From NCBI RefSeq assembly GCF_030053425.1, contig NZ_JASGBI010000001.1, positions 3,418,001 through 3,482,000 on the forward strand: a DNA stretch of 64,000 nucleotides. Direction: 5' to 3'. This document shows positions 41,338-55,953 of this stretch, one piece after another. The notes under the pieces were generated by a model. That model saw only the letters and a list, made by a program, of their open reading frames with translations. It did no database searches and was not told where the DNA came from. The stretch is from Lysobacter stagni. Its GTDB lineage: Bacteria; Pseudomonadota; Gammaproteobacteria; Xanthomonadales; Xanthomonadaceae. The stretch's first letter is position 1; every line of letters begins with the position of its first letter. A program made the translations under genes and the position numbers.

Positions 41338-44213
41338 CAGAACCACACCCGGTCTTCGCCGGCTCCCGTCACGTTGACCACGCAGCGGCCGCACAGCTCC
41401 GGGTGGGCGGCAACGCTGCCGACGTCGCCGCGGTACTGCCAGCAGCGCACGCACTTGGTCTTGGTGGTCGGCGTGGCAAGCACGGCGATGTCCTTGATGC
41501 CGTCGTCGGCCACCACTTCCACGTCGCCGCTGATGAACAGGAAGCGCAGTTCATCGGCGAACGGCGCCAGCCAGTTCTGGTCGGCCACGCCGGCCTTCAG
41601 GCCGATCTCGGCTTCCAGCGCGGCACCGATCTCACCGGCAGCACGCATGGGCTCCAGCGTCGCGCTGACCTGTTCGCGCAGCGCGAGCAGACGGTCGAAA
41701 TCGTCCGCCGACAGCGGCGCGTCTTCGGGCAGCAGCGCCAGCCCGTCGTACCAGGTGACGAACAGCACGTTGTCCTCGCGCGGACCCTGCTCGGTCGTGG
41801 CCGGCAGGTGGCGCCACATCTCGTCTGCGGTGAAGGCCAGGATCGGGGCGATCCAGCGCACGAACGCCTCGGCGATGCGGTACATCGCGCTCTGCGCCGA
41901 GCGGCGACCGCGCGAATCCTCCTGCATCGTGTACAGGCGGTCCTTGGTCACGTCGAGGTAGAGCGAACCCAGATCGACGCTGCAGAAGTTCGACAACGCC
42001 TGCACGATCTCGGCGAAGTCGTAGCGTTCGTACGCGCTGGCGATGCGCTCCTGCAACTGTGCGGCGCGGTGCACGATCCAGCGGTCCAGCGCCACCATGT
42101 CCTCGAGCGGCCGCAGATGCACCGCCGGATCGAAACCGTTGAGGTTGGCCAGCAGGAAGCGCGCGGTGTTGCGCAGGCGGCGGTAGACGTCCGAGGTGCG
42201 CTTGAGGATGTTGTCCGACACCGACATCTCGTTGCGGTAGTCGGTCGCGGCGATCCACAGGCGCAGCACGTCGGCGCCCATCGCATTGATGACCTTCTGC
42301 GGCTCGACCGTGTTGCCGAGCGACTTGGACATCTTCTTGCCCTGCTCGTCCACGGTGAAGCCGTGCGTGAGCACCTGGCGATACGGCGCAACGCCGTCCA
42401 TCGCCACGCCGGTGAGCAGCGAGCTGTGGAACCAGCCGCGATGCTGGTCCGAGCCTTCCAGGTAGAGGTCGGCCGGCTTGTGCAGCCCGTCGCCCGGACG
42501 CTGCGCCAGCACGCATTCGTGGCTTACGCCCGAGTCGAACCACACATCGAGGATGTCGGTGACCTTCTCGTAATGCGCGGCGTCGTCGCCGAGCAGCTCC
42601 TGCGCGGTCATGTCGTACCACGCATCGGCGCCAGCCTGTTCGACGCGGTCGGCAACCTGGCGCATCAGCTCGGGCGAGCGCGGGTGGATCTCGCCGGTCT
42701 CGCGATGGAAGAACAGCGCGATGGGCACGCCCCAATAACGCTGGCGCGAGATCGTCCAGTCAGGACGCCCCTCGATCATGTTGTAGATGCGTGCCTCGCC
42801 CCACTCCGGCACCCAGCTCACCTTGCCGATCTCGCTGAGCGCATCGCGGCGCAGGTTGGCCTGCTCCATCGAGATGAACCACTGCGGCGTGGCGCGGAAC
42901 ACCACCGGCGTCTTGTGACGCCAGCAATGCGGATAGCTGTGCGTGAGCTTGTGGGCGGCCAGCAGGTGGCCGCTGGCGCGGATCACGTCGATCAGCACGT
43001 CGTTGGCTTTCCAGATGTGCAGGCCGGCCAGCACGATGCCGTCCGCCGGCGGCGTCGACGGCAGGTACAGACCGCGCGCGTCGACCGGATTGATCTGTGC
43101 GGCGCTGTAACGGTCGGTCAGCCCGTACTTCAGTCCGACTGCGTAGTCCTCCTGGCCGTGGCCCGGCGCCGTGTGCACCATGCCGGTGCCGTCCTCGGCC
43201 GACACGTGGTCGCCGACCAGCACCGGGATGTCGCGCTCGGCATAGAACGGATGCTGCAGCAGCACGCCTTCCAGATCGTTGCCCAGCGCGCGACCGAGCA
43301 CGACGACGTCCTCGACGCCGTAACGCGCCAGCGCCTTGCCGGCCAGCGCTTCGGCCAGCACCAGCAGGCGGCGGCTTCCGTCGGCCAGACGCGGACCTTC
43401 GACCAGCACGTAGTCGAGCTCCGGTCCCACGCTGATCGCCAGGCTCGCCGGCAGCGTCCACGGCGTGGTGGTCCAGATCGGCATCGCCACGCGCACGCCG
43501 TCTTCGACGTCCGTGCCGAACAGCCTGGCCAGCGCATGCGGATCGCGCGCGTCGTAGGCGACGTCGATCGCGGGCGATTGCTTGTCGGCGTACTCGATCT
43601 CCGCCTCGGCCAATGCCGAGCCGCAATCGAAGCACCAGTGCACCGGCTTGGCGCCGCGCACCAGGTGGCCGCGCTCCACGATCTTCGCCAGCGAACGCAT
43701 GATGTCCGCCTCGTAGCGGAAATCCATCGTGCGATACGGGTTGTCCCAGTCGCCGGTCACGCCCAGGCGCTTGAAGTCGCGGCGCTGCAGCTCGATCTGC
43801 TCGGCCGCGTACTCACGGCACTTCTGGCGGAACTGGCTGGCGTCGAGCTTCTCGCCGACCTTGCCGTACTTCTTCTCCACCTGGTGTTCGATCGGCAGCC
43901 CGTGGCAATCCCAGCCCGGCACGTACGGCGCGTCGTACCCGGCGAGCAGGCGCGACTTCACGACCACGTCCTTGAGCACCTTGTTGACCGCATGGCCCAG
44001 GTGGATCACGCCGTTCGCGTAAGGCGGGCCGTCGTGCAGCACGAAGCTGCGCTCGCGCTTGCCGACCTTTTCGCGGATTCGCTGGTACAGGCCTTCGCCT
44101 TCCCAGCGCGCCAGCGTTTCGGGCTCGCGCTTGGGCAGGTCGCCGCGCATCGGGAATTCCGTGGCGGGCAGATGCAGGGTGGCTTTGTACTGGTTCGGAT
44201 CTTGATTGGTCAC
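41337..44213 (-). CDS. ileS: Isoleucyl-tRNA synthetase
   Basis: 958 aa class I enzyme. The HIGH-type motif lies in [21 protein letters not shown] in [10 protein letters not shown], and the CP1 editing domain in between. A C-terminal zinc ribbon has CVRCWQYRG and [10 protein letters not shown]. It lacks the extended domain of eukaryote-like mupirocin-resistant IleS, so it is the usual bacterial type. The run ribF-ileS-lspA is conserved in Proteobacteria. Confidence 0.98.
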   Translation of the reverse strand: MTNQDPNQYKATLHLPATEFPMRGDLPKREPETLARWEGEGLYQRIREKVGKRERSFVLHDGPPYANGVIHLGHAVNKVLKDVVVKSRLLAGYDAPYVPGWDCHGLPIEHQVEKKYGKVGEKLDASQFRQKCREYAAEQIELQRRDFKRLGVTGDWDNPYRTMDFRYEADIMRSLAKIVERGHLVRGAKPVHWCFDCGSALAEAEIEYADKQSPAIDVAYDARDPHALARLFGTDVEDGVRVAMPIWTTTPWTLPASLAISVGPELDYVLVEGPRLADGSRRLLVLAEALAGKALARYGVEDVVVLGRALGNDLEGVLLQHPFYAERDIPVLVGDHVSAEDGTGMVHTAPGHGQEDYAVGLKYGLTDRYSAAQINPVDARGLYLPSTPPADGIVLAGLHIWKANDVLIDVIRASGHLLAAHKLTHSYPHCWRHKTPVVFRATPQWFISMEQANLRRDALSEIGKVSWVPEWGEARIYNMIEGRPDWTISRQRYWGVPIALFFHRETGEIHPRSPELMRQVADRVEQAGADAWYDMTAQELLGDDAAHYEKVTDILDVWFDSGVSHECVLAQRPGDGLHKPADLYLEGSDQHRGWFHSSLLTGVAMDGVAPYRQVLTHGFTVDEQGKKMSKSLGNTVEPQKVINAMGADVLRLWIAATDYRNEMSVSDNILKRTSDVYRRLRNTARFLLANLNGFDPAVHLRPLEDMVALDRWIVHRAAQLQERIASAYERYDFAEIVQALSNFCSVDLGSLYLDVTKDRLYTMQEDSRGRRSAQSAMYRIAEAFVRWIAPILAFTADEMWRHLPATTEQGPREDNVLFVTWYDGLALLPEDAPLSADDFDRLLALREQVSATLEPMRAAGEIGAALEAEIGLKAGVADQNWLAPFADELRFLFISGDVEVVADDGIKDIAVLATPTTKTKCVRCWQYRGDVGSVAAHPELCGRCVVNVTGAGEDRVWF

Positions 44214-44222
44214 TGCGGTCGC

Positions 44223-45182
44223 TCAGGCGAAGGCGTTGTGTCGGGTTGTCGAATGCTGCGAGAGGATCGCGCGCGCCTGATCGGCGTCGCGGTGCATCTG
44301 CGCGGTCAGCGCCGGCAGATCGGAGAATTTCAGTTCATCGCGCAACTTGGCGACGAACTCCACTTCGATGCGGCGCCCGTAGAGGTCGCCATCGAAGTCG
44401 AACAGGTGCGCTTCCAGCAGCGGCTCGACGCCCTCCACCGTGGGACGCGTGCCGAAGCTGGACACCGAAGCGCGTGGCGTGTCGCCCACGCCGTGCACCC
44501 AGGTCGCATAGATGCCGGACAAGGCAGGCGTCTTGCCACCGAAGCGCAGGTTGGCCGTCGGAAAGCCCAGCGTGCGCCCGAGCTGCTTGCCCGCCACCAC
44601 GTGTCCGCCGATCGCGTACGGCCGACCGAGGAACCGCGCGGCGGTGGCGAAATCGCCCGCACGCAGCGCTTCGCGGATGCGCGTGGCCGACACGCGTTCG
44701 CCGTCCAGCAGCACCGGCGCGATCTCGCCCGCGGTGAAGCCCAGCTGCGTGCCCACTGCGCGCAGCACGTCGATATCGCCGCCGCGCGCCTTGCCGAAAC
44801 GGAATTCCGGCCCGACCCACACCTCGCGCGCCGACAGTCGCCCGGCCAGCACGGTGCGCGCGAAATCGTCCGCGGACAGGCTGCTCAGGCGCCGGTCGAA
44901 ACGCAGCAGGCCGACCTGATCGATGCCCTCGGCCAGCAGTCCCGCGGCCTTCGCACGCGGCAACAGAAGCCGCGGCGGCGGCTGCGCCGGTGCGAAGAAC
45001 TCACGCGGCAACGGCTCGAAACTCAGTGCGACCGACGGCAACCCCAGCGCGCGGGCACGCGAAAGGGTGTGGCGCACCAGCGCCTGGTGGCCCAGGTGCA
45101 GGCCGTCGAATGCGCCGATGCAGACCACACTGCCGTGCGGGCACCGGGGCCCGCCCTCGACGTCTCGAAACAGCCTGCTCAT
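44223..45182 (-). CDS. ribF: Bifunctional riboflavin kinase / FAD synthetase
   Basis: 319 aa. Makes FMN and FAD from riboflavin. The N-terminal FAD synthetase shows CIGAFDGLHLGHQALVRH and EFRFGKARGGD. The C-terminal kinase shows AGKQLGRTLGFPTANL and the DLYGRRIEVEFVAKLRDELKF segment, cited here as DLYGRRIEVEF. Located 9 bp upstream of ileS. Confidence 0.97.
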   Translation of the reverse strand: MSRLFRDVEGGPRCPHGSVVCIGAFDGLHLGHQALVRHTLSRARALGLPSVALSFEPLPREFFAPAQPPPRLLLPRAKAAGLLAEGIDQVGLLRFDRRLSSLSADDFARTVLAGRLSAREVWVGPEFRFGKARGGDIDVLRAVGTQLGFTAGEIAPVLLDGERVSATRIREALRAGDFATAARFLGRPYAIGGHVVAGKQLGRTLGFPTANLRFGGKTPALSGIYATWVHGVGDTPRASVSSFGTRPTVEGVEPLLEAHLFDFDGDLYGRRIEVEFVAKLRDELKFSDLPALTAQMHRDADQARAILSQHSTTRHNAFA

Positions 45183-45224
45183 CGGTTCGAAGTATAGCCG
45201 TGAAGGCGCCAGCCCAAGGCCGGA

Positions 45225-46832
45225 TCAGTGCTCGCGCAGGTCGCGCGGCCGGAACCCGAGCGCCAGCAGCGCCATCAGGTACACCAGGCCACCGCCCGAC
45301 ACCAGCACCGCCAGATAGCCGATGCGCGCCCACTTGCCGATCACCGTGAACTCCGGCGCCCACAGCAGTCCGGCCCACAGCGCCGCGGACATCGCCGCGC
45401 AGGCGATCAGCAGGCGCATCACGTAGCGCATCCAGCCCGCCTGTCGCTGGTAGACACCGGCCTTGCGCAGCCAGTGCCACAGCAGCGCCAGGTTGAGGTA
45501 GCTCGCCGCCGCGCTGGCGAAACCGAGCGCCAGGTGCAGGCCCGGCGTCTGCTCCAGCGCGGTCATCACGCCCTTGGCGCGCACTTCCGGCGTGGTCCAC
45601 AGCAGGTACAGGACCCACAGGAAGACGACGTTCAACACCATGTTGGCGATCAGCGACGCCACGCCCGCGCGCACCGGCGTGCGGGTGTCCTGTCGCGCGT
45701 AGAAGGCCGGCAGCACGATCTTCACCAGCGCGAAGGCCGGCAGGCCGAAACTCAGGCCGAACACGGACATCGCCGCCATGCGCGTGTCGAACGCCGAGAA
45801 CTTGCCGTGCTGGAACAGCGTCGCCACCAGCGGCTCGGCCAGGAACATCAGGCCCAGCATGGCCGGCATGGCGATCAGCAGCGTCGTACGCAGACCCCAG
45901 TCGAGTGCCTTCGAGAAACCCTCGCGATCGGTCTTCACGTGATGACGCGACAGCGCCGGCAGGATCACCGTGCCCAGCGCCACACCGAACACGCCCAGCG
46001 GCAACTCGAGGAAGCGGTCGGCCTGCGACAGCCACGTCTGCGAGCCGACGAACAACAGCGAAGCGATCACCGTATCCAGCAGCAGGTTGATCTGCGCCAC
46101 CGACGAGCCGAACAGCGTCGGCACCATCAGCCGCATCACCTTGCGCACGTCGGGATGGTTCCAGCCCCATTTCGGCAGCGTCAGCAGATTGAGCTTGCGC
46201 AGCGCCGGCAGCTGGAACAGCAACTGCGCGATACCGCCGGCGAGCACAGCCCAGCCCAGGGCGAGGATCGGCACGTCCAGGTGCGGCCGCAGCCACAACG
46301 CACCGGCGATCATGAAAAGGTTGAGGATCACCGGCGTGAACGCCGGCAGGCCGAACCGGTGGAAGCTGTTGAGCGCCCCGCCCGACAACGCGGTGAGCGA
46401 TACGAACAGGATGAAGGGGAACGTCAGCTGCAGCAGATGGACCGTGAGATCGAACTTTTCCGGATTGTTCAGCGAGCCCGGACTGAAGACCGCGGCGATC
46501 TGCGGCGCGAAGAACAGCCCCAGCGCCGTGATGACCAGCAGGATGCCGCCCAGCGTGCCCGAGACCCGGGCCATCAGCTCCTTCAGGTCATCGAAGGAAC
46601 GGGTTTCCTTGATCTCGGTGAACACCGGCACGAAGGCAGTCGAGAACGACCCCTCGGCGAACAGCCGCCGCATGAAGTTGGGAATGCGGAACGCCACCCA
46701 GAACGCATCGGTGCCGGCATTGGCACCGAAGGCCTGGTTGATGGCGATGTCCCGGACCAGGCCCAGGACCCGCGAGACCATGGTCATGCTGCTGAAGGAC
46801 AGCAGCCCCCTGAGCATCCTGGGTGCCGTCAC
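45225..46832 (-). CDS. murJ: Lipid II flippase MurJ
   Basis: 535 aa, about fourteen membrane segments of the MOP superfamily. It moves lipid II across the inner membrane for peptidoglycan synthesis. Conserved: SMTMVSRVLGLVRDIAINQA, NFMRRLFAEGSFSTAFVPVF and DRFLELPLGVFGVALGTVIL. The GTG at 46832 follows AGGGGG; an internal ATG 5 codons later is possible. Divergent from rpsT. Confidence 0.95.
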   Translation of the reverse strand: MTAPRMLRGLLSFSSMTMVSRVLGLVRDIAINQAFGANAGTDAFWVAFRIPNFMRRLFAEGSFSTAFVPVFTEIKETRSFDDLKELMARVSGTLGGILLVITALGLFFAPQIAAVFSPGSLNNPEKFDLTVHLLQLTFPFILFVSLTALSGGALNSFHRFGLPAFTPVILNLFMIAGALWLRPHLDVPILALGWAVLAGGIAQLLFQLPALRKLNLLTLPKWGWNHPDVRKVMRLMVPTLFGSSVAQINLLLDTVIASLLFVGSQTWLSQADRFLELPLGVFGVALGTVILPALSRHHVKTDREGFSKALDWGLRTTLLIAMPAMLGLMFLAEPLVATLFQHGKFSAFDTRMAAMSVFGLSFGLPAFALVKIVLPAFYARQDTRTPVRAGVASLIANMVLNVVFLWVLYLLWTTPEVRAKGVMTALEQTPGLHLALGFASAAASYLNLALLWHWLRKAGVYQRQAGWMRYVMRLLIACAAMSAALWAGLLWAPEFTVIGKWARIGYLAVLVSGGGLVYLMALLALGFRPRDLREH

Positions 46833-46856
46833 GCCAGCGCCCCCTCTTTCACACGG

Positions 46857-46885
46857 TTGACGCAACCCACTGAATCCTCCATACT
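46857..46885 (+). promoter_or_regulatory. Promoter of rpsT
   Basis: TTGACG (46857-46862), 17-bp spacer, CATACT (46880-46885); rpsT starts about 60 bp downstream. Confidence 0.75.
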
Positions 46886-46945
46886 TTCCGGTCTGACTGA
46901 CCCCAGCCCCATTTCACTCTCTCTACCAGTTTCCAGGAATTCGCC

Positions 46946-47215
46946 GTGGCAAACATCAAGTCCGCCAAAAAGCGCGCCAAGCAGACCGTGGTTCGCAATG
47001 CCCGCAACGCCAGCCAGCGTTCGATGCTGCGTACCGCCGTCAAGAAGGTGCTGAAGGCCCTGGGCGAGAACGACGCCGCTGGCGCCGAGGCCGCCTTCGT
47101 CGTCGCGCAGCCGATCCTCGATCGCTTCAGCTCGCGCGGCCTGATCCACAAGAACAAGGCTGCCCGCCACAAGGCCCGCCTGAACGCCCGCATCAAGGCG
47201 CTCAAGGCTGCCTGA
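46946..47215 (+). CDS. rpsT: 30S ribosomal protein S20
   Basis: 89 aa basic three-helix protein binding 16S r[23 protein letters not shown], then [14 protein letters not shown] and [20 protein letters not shown]. It is encoded opposite murJ, a conserved position, and ends at a strong bidirectional terminator. Confidence 0.98.
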   Translation: MANIKSAKKRAKQTVVRNARNASQRSMLRTAVKKVLKALGENDAAGAEAAFVVAQPILDRFSSRGLIHKNKAARHKARLNARIKALKAA

Positions 47216-47284
47216 TCCGGCATCCGTCGTCGGGCGCTTCAGGGCGCCCTTCGCGGCGGAACGGACCAGCACAACGGGGCAAAA

Positions 47285-47313
47285 CAAAAACCCGGCCGAT
47301 GCCGGGTTTTTTG
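47285..47313. terminator. Bidirectional terminator between rpsT and obgE
   Basis: CAAAAACCCGGC-CGAT-GCCGGGTTTTTTG: 7-bp GC stem plus A/T tracts on both sides, between the convergent rpsT and obgE. Confidence 0.92.
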
Positions 47314-47330
47314 TTGTCTGCGCCATGGCA

Positions 47331-48473
<1,143 letters not shown>

Positions 48474-48541
48474 TTAGGACGATCGATCGACGTGGAGCCC
48501 GCTTTCGCGAAGCGCCCGTCTGCAATTCCGTCGCTTGAAAC

Positions 48542-48563
48542 GAAAAGCCCCGCCGAAGCGGGG
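48542..48563 (-). terminator. Terminator after rpmA
   Basis: On the minus strand GCCCCGC-TTCG-GCGGGGCTTTTCG: 7-bp stem, UUCG loop, T tract. It would attenuate transcription from rplU-rpmA into obgE, keeping the GTPase lower than the ribosomal proteins. Confidence 0.82.
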
Positions 48564-48588
48564 CCCCTCGCGAACAGCTGTGTCGCGA

Positions 48589-48846
48589 TTACTCGGCGAC
48601 GACGCTGACGGTGCGGCGCTTCTTCGGGCCCTTGGTCGAGAACTCGACCTTGCCGTCGACCAGCGCGAACAGCGTGTGATCGCGGCCCAGACCGACGCCG
48701 GAACCCGGATGGAACTGGGTGCCACGCTGGCGGACGATGATGTTGCCGGCCTCAATGGCCTGGCCGCCGTACATCTTCACGCCGAGGTACTTCGGGTTGG
48801 AGTCGCGGCCGTTACGGGTGGAACCTACGCCCTTTTTGTGTGCCAT
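48589..48846 (-). CDS. rpmA: 50S ribosomal protein L27
   Basis: 85 aa. [20 protein letters not shown] and [19 protein letters not shown]. The N-terminal tail reaches the peptidyl transferase centre. Follows rplU by 15 bp. Confidence 0.98.
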   Translation of the reverse strand: MAHKKGVGSTRNGRDSNPKYLGVKMYGGQAIEAGNIIVRQRGTQFHPGSGVGLGRDHTLFALVDGKVEFSTKGPKKRRTVSVVAE

Positions 48847-48861
48847 GGCTGCTTCTCCTTC

Positions 48862-49170
48862 TTAGCCGGCGATGCCGGTGATTTCGATTTCGGTGTAATG
48901 CTGACGGTGGCCCATCTGCTTGCGATGGTGCTTGCGGCGACGGAACTTCACGATGCGCACCTTGTCGGCGCGGCCGTGGCCGATGACCTTGGCGGAGACG
49001 GTGGCGCCCTTCAGGGCATCGCCGACCTTCACGCCATCGCTGCCGCCCAGCATCAGGACGTTGTCCAGCTTGATCTCGCTGCCGACTTCGACATCGAGCA
49101 GCTCGACGCGCAGGGTTTCGCCCTGCATAACGCGGTACTGCTTACCGCCGGTGACTACTACTGCGTACAT
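48862..49170 (-). CDS. rplU: 50S ribosomal protein L21
   Basis: 102 aa. [20 protein letters not shown], then [10 protein letters not shown] and the [20 protein letters not shown] segment, quoted here in part. First gene of rplU-rpmA(-obgE), with a good promoter 65 bp upstream. Confidence 0.98.
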   Translation of the reverse strand: MYAVVVTGGKQYRVMQGETLRVELLDVEVGSEIKLDNVLMLGGSDGVKVGDALKGATVSAKVIGHGRADKVRIVKFRRRKHHRKQMGHRQHYTEIEITGIAG

Positions 49171-49234
49171 GACCAGATTCCTCTGTAGTTATTTTGGTCG
49201 CCTGCCGCACCCATGACGGGCGGACAGAAGCGGA

Positions 49235-49263
49235 ATTCTAGTGCGATCAGCGGCTTGGAGCAA
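49235..49263 (-). promoter_or_regulatory. Promoter of rplU-rpmA
   Basis: On the minus strand TTGCTC (49258-49263), 17-bp spacer, TAGAAT (49235-49240). Confidence 0.65.
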
Positions 49264-49793
49264 GTCCGACCCACCCGCGACACGCCCAGGGCCATGCCCG
49301 CATAACTGCCCGGCAGCGCACGGTTTGCCGCGCGTTCAGGTTTCCGGTTCGTCCCGGCGTCGACATGGCGCCTATTGCACCGCCCGGAACCTTGAACTAC
49401 GTTCGGTCCATGGGCGGCTACAGGGCGCCGCCCATCCCATCGGACGAGCGAACCGCAGACCCGTGCATGCCATGGGCCAGGGGACGCTCGGCGAGATCGA
49501 GGAGGCCCTGTGCGAATGGATTCCGACCGCCTGCCCGCTCCATTGCGGACACGGCCACCGATGGCGCCGGCGATGCGCCTTTCTCCAGATCAAGCCCGTC
49601 ACGCCGCACCTGCGCGACGCGCACCTTCCATTCCATCGACTTCCCGCGTGCCGGCACGCGGCGCCGCCATGGCGTCCGCGCGGCTGGCACACACCCCGTC
49701 GCGCGATACGGCATCCGCCGTCGCCGACTCGTACCCGACGCCACAGGGGGAGACGCCGGGCGTTCCTGCAGCAAGCCAACAAAGGACGTTGTC
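49264..49793. other. 530-bp region upstream of the subtilase
   Basis: No gene is supported. A frame open in phase with the protease reaches back to 49365, but its translation is Arg/Pro/Ser-rich with no signal peptide. A candidate rightward promoter is TTGCAC (49375-49380), 17-bp spacer, TACGTT (49398-49403), which would give a leader of about 385 nt. Otherwise nothing recognised. Confidence 0.4.
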
Positions 49794-51872
49794 ATGACTC
49801 GCAAAGCACGCACGATGAAGTGGACCGCACTCGCCATCGCCACGGCGATCCTCGTCGCACCGGCGGCCTATTCCGGCGGGAAGCTGCCCGTCGCCAACAA
49901 GGTGAAGGTATCCACCCTTTCTCCGCAGGCGGCCAGGGCCGCGAAGCAGCAGCCGCAGCAGTACGACCGCTTCATCATCACCTACCGGTCCGACGCCAAG
50001 CGCCTGACCGCGGCGGCCTCGAACCAGCAACTGGCGACGGCGGCCAATACGCTGGGCGTCGGCATCGCGCCGATGCGCACGCTGGCCACGGGCAGCTCGC
50101 TGATCCGCACCGACCGCAAGCTCGACAGCGTGGCGGCCAAGCTGCTCATGATCGAACTGATGAAGGATCCCAGCGTGCTGGCGGTCGAGCCCGACCGCCT
50201 ACGCAAGCCGATGATGGTGCCCAATGATCCGCTGTACGCGCAGCAGTGGCACTACAAGAACGGCCCGGGCGGCATCAACGTCGAACCGGCATGGGACCTC
50301 AGCACGGGCGATGGCGTCGTCGTGGCCGTGCTCGACACGGGCATCACGCCGCATTCCGAACTCAACGCCCAGCAGGTTCCGGGCTACGACTTCATCATCG
50401 ATCCGGAAGTCAGCGTTGATGGCGACGGTCGCGATGCCGACCCGAACGATCCGGGCGACTGGCACGACGGCGAATGCAACATCTTCGGCATTCCCGAGGA
50501 CAGCAGCTGGCACGGCACGCACGTGGCCGGCACGGTAGCCGCCGCGACCAACAACAACGCCGGCGTGGCAGGCGTCGCCTTCGGTGCGAAGGTGCAGCCG
50601 GTGCGCGTGCTGGGCAAGTGCGGCGGTTACGAGTCCGACATCATCGATGCGGTGACCTGGGCCTCCGGCGGCACGGTCGCCGGCGTACCGGCCAACGCGA
50701 CGCCGGCGGAGGTCATCAACCTCAGTCTCGGCGGCAGCGGCGCGTGCAGCGTGGCCGAGCAGGCGGCCTACACCGCAGCGAAGGGGCGCGGCACCACGGT
50801 CGTCGTGTCGGCCGGTAATTCCTCGGCGGATGCGGCCAACTTCTCGCCGGCGAGCTGCAACGACGTCATTACCGTGTCCTCGGTCGGTCCGACGGGCGCG
50901 CTGTCGGGCTTCTCCAACTACGGCAACGTGGTCGATGTCGCGGCGCCCGGCGGCTCCGGCGTGGCTCCGGCGGCGGACAACATCCTGTCCACGCTGAACC
51001 TGGGCCTGCAGGGCCAGGAAGGCGAAGGCTATGCCTGGTACGCGGGCACTTCGATGTCGGCACCGCACGTCTCGGGCGTGATCGCGCTGATGCAGTCCGT
51101 GGCACCGACGCCGAAGACGCCGGACCAGGTCAAGAAGATCCTGGAGAACACGGCGTATGCATCGGGCGGCTTCCCCGGTGGCTGCAGCTACAACAAGTAC
51201 TGCGGCGCCGGCATCATCGATGCGCGTTACGCCGTCGCCGTGGCGGCCGGCACCGAACCGCTGCCGCCGGACGTCCCGCCGGCTCCGGAACCGCCGCCGG
51301 CCACCGCGCTCACCAACGGCGTCACCGTCACCGGCATCGAAGTGCTCGCCGGCGACACCGTGCGTTACCAGCTGCTGGTGCCCAACGGTGCGTCCAACCT
51401 GCTGTTCGCGATGTATGGCGGCACCGGCGATGCGGACATCTACGTGCGCCGCGGAGCCGACCCGACCCTGACCTCGTACGACTGCCGCCCGTACAGCTCC
51501 GGCAACAACGAGAACTGCTTCTTCCCGGCTCCGCAGGGCGGCACCTGGTACGTGACGGTCCGCGGCTTCAGCAACGCCGCCGGCGTGTCGCTGTACCCCA
51601 GCTTCACCGACGCCAACTGGCCGCGCGCGGTCGAGGCCGAGGCGATCCAGCTGGCCAACCATCGCACCCAGGTCACGCTGAACTGGACGCACGGCAAGAA
51701 GAACATCGACATCTACCGCAACGGCGCCATCCTCAAGACCGTGAAGAACAAGGGCACCGCGACCGATACGTTCCGCATCATCGGCAGCGGCACCATGAGC
51801 TACAAGCTCTGCAACAACGGTACGCAGGAATGCGCGGATCCGGTCGAGATCGACTACGCGTCTCACCGCTGA
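49794..51872 (+). CDS. Secreted subtilisin-like serine protease (S8) with PPC domain
   Basis: 692 aa. AAGGA lies 8 nt before the ATG. Signal peptide MTRKARTMKWTALAIATAIL, cut near the AYS-G junction. A propeptide (about 55-135) ends before the catalytic domain. Catalytic Asp in VVAVLDTGITPHSELN, His in SSWHGTHVAGTVAA, oxyanion Asn in VVSAGNSSADAANFSPA, Ser in YAGTSMSAPHVSG. A Pro-rich linker (PPDVPPAPEPPPAT) leads to a PPC domain, then a fibronectin-like segment of about 75 residues. Type II secretion to the medium is usual for this class in the group. Extracellular protein degradation; monocistronic with a terminator. Confidence 0.95.
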   Translation: MTRKARTMKWTALAIATAILVAPAAYSGGKLPVANKVKVSTLSPQAARAAKQQPQQYDRFIITYRSDAKRLTAAASNQQLATAANTLGVGIAPMRTLATGSSLIRTDRKLDSVAAKLLMIELMKDPSVLAVEPDRLRKPMMVPNDPLYAQQWHYKNGPGGINVEPAWDLSTGDGVVVAVLDTGITPHSELNAQQVPGYDFIIDPEVSVDGDGRDADPNDPGDWHDGECNIFGIPEDSSWHGTHVAGTVAAATNNNAGVAGVAFGAKVQPVRVLGKCGGYESDIIDAVTWASGGTVAGVPANATPAEVINLSLGGSGACSVAEQAAYTAAKGRGTTVVVSAGNSSADAANFSPASCNDVITVSSVGPTGALSGFSNYGNVVDVAAPGGSGVAPAADNILSTLNLGLQGQEGEGYAWYAGTSMSAPHVSGVIALMQSVAPTPKTPDQVKKILENTAYASGGFPGGCSYNKYCGAGIIDARYAVAVAAGTEPLPPDVPPAPEPPPATALTNGVTVTGIEVLAGDTVRYQLLVPNGASNLLFAMYGGTGDADIYVRRGADPTLTSYDCRPYSSGNNENCFFPAPQGGTWYVTVRGFSNAAGVSLYPSFTDANWPRAVEAEAIQLANHRTQVTLNWTHGKKNIDIYRNGAILKTVKNKGTATDTFRIIGSGTMSYKLCNNGTQECADPVEIDYASHR

Positions 51873-51894
51873 GTCGTCAGCTGCAGGAACGGAA

Positions 51895-51920
51895 GGGCCC
51901 GGCACGTGCCGGGCTCTTCT
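51895..51920 (+). terminator. Terminator of the subtilase gene
   Basis: GCCCGGCACGTGCCGGGC is an 18-bp perfect palindrome at 51897-51914, followed by TCTTCT. Confidence 0.75.
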
Positions 51921-51960
51921 CCCCGACTTCGCCGAATCCCCGATCGCCGATGGAGCGCCC

Positions 51961-52845
51961 ATGACCCCACCCCGCCCCGCCCGTTCGCCCGGACGATCCT
52001 TCGTCCGCCCCCTTCTCCTTCCGCTCGCGCTCGCGGCGCTGGCGACCGCCGGCTGCCAGCGCGACGCAGCCGCACCGCCCACCGCCACCGCAGCTACCAC
52101 TCCCATCGAGACCGTCCCTGTCGCCCATTTCGACGCACGCCTGAACCTGGTCAACAACAACGGCCTGGTGCGCTTCGATGGCACGGTCGGCAACGCGAAG
52201 ACGCGCGACGCAGTCGTCGGCGCGCTGACCCGCGCCTACGGCGCCGAACGCGTCTCTGGCCATCTCGACGTCGATGGCGGCGCCCGCCCCGCGCCGTGGG
52301 AAACCGCGCTTCCGCAATTCCTGGCCGCATTCACCCAGGCCGGCGCCGCGGTGACCTTCGAAGGCCGCCGCGTCGAACTGGGCGGATACGCCAGTGAAGC
52401 CGACCGCGAAGCCCTGCTCGCGCGGGCCGAGCTGCTGTTCCCCGGCTATGCCTACACCGGCCTGTTCCAGGGCGTCGGAAACGATGCCGCCGGCGATGCG
52501 GCCGACGCGGTCCTGGCGAAGGTGAAGCCAGGCACGTCAGGCAACGCCCTCGTTCAGGCCCTGAACGAGGCCGTGACGCAGACGCCGATCCGCTTCGAGC
52601 CCGGCAGCGCACGCGTTGCGCCCGACAGCCTCGCGCTGCTCAGCAAGGCGGCGCAGGTCATCCAGGCGTCCGGCGGCGCCCGCCTCGAGGTCGCCGGACC
52701 GTCCGGCGACGATCCCTCGCTCTCGCAGCAGCGCGCCGAGGCGATCAAGGTCCAGCTCATCGTCAACGGCGTCAGCCCCGCCGCCATCGAGACCGCCCGC
52801 CTGGCGGCGAGCGGCGATTCAGCGCGTTTCCGCCTGCTGCAGTAA
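51961..52845 (+). CDS. OmpA-like lipoprotein
   Basis: 294 aa. Lipoprotein signal with lipobox ATAGC (Cys about residue 32). Residues 60-130 resemble a BON-type module (RFDGTVGNAKTRDAVVGAL), and the C-terminal 120 residues an OmpA-like domain (IRFEPGSARVAPDSLALLSK and LSQQRAEAIKVQL). It would anchor in the outer membrane and contact peptidoglycan. The usual OmpA D...R pair is only partly recognisable, so binding is uncertain. Confidence 0.75.
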   Translation: MTPPRPARSPGRSFVRPLLLPLALAALATAGCQRDAAAPPTATAATTPIETVPVAHFDARLNLVNNNGLVRFDGTVGNAKTRDAVVGALTRAYGAERVSGHLDVDGGARPAPWETALPQFLAAFTQAGAAVTFEGRRVELGGYASEADREALLARAELLFPGYAYTGLFQGVGNDAAGDAADAVLAKVKPGTSGNALVQALNEAVTQTPIRFEPGSARVAPDSLALLSKAAQVIQASGGARLEVAGPSGDDPSLSQQRAEAIKVQLIVNGVSPAAIETARLAASGDSARFRLLQ

Positions 52846-53034
52846 GCGCGCGCCGGCCCGGAGGGGGCGCAATGCCCCCTCTCACGGGCGATCCCGCCAG
52901 CCACCGACACACGGACCTGAAGTCTCCTGACAGACTTTGGTTCCGGCCAATTGCCCCCATCTTCGCCAGTCGATACGCTGCTTCGTTCGCCGTCGCGTTC
53001 CGCGAAGGCGACCTTCCCCCCAGACAGGCAACCG

Positions 53035-55949
<2,915 letters not shown>

Positions 55950-55953
<4 letters not shown>

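Noticed and set aside
41313..45197. Plus-strand open frame of almost 1300 codons
   Set aside because: It is exactly antisense to ileS and ribF; its composition (His/Arg/Gln/Val-rich) is the complement of their codon bias in a high-GC genome, and it has no domain or ribosome site.
49365..49793. N-terminal extension of the protease
   Set aside because: The translated extension lacks a signal peptide and would bury the real one that starts at 49794.
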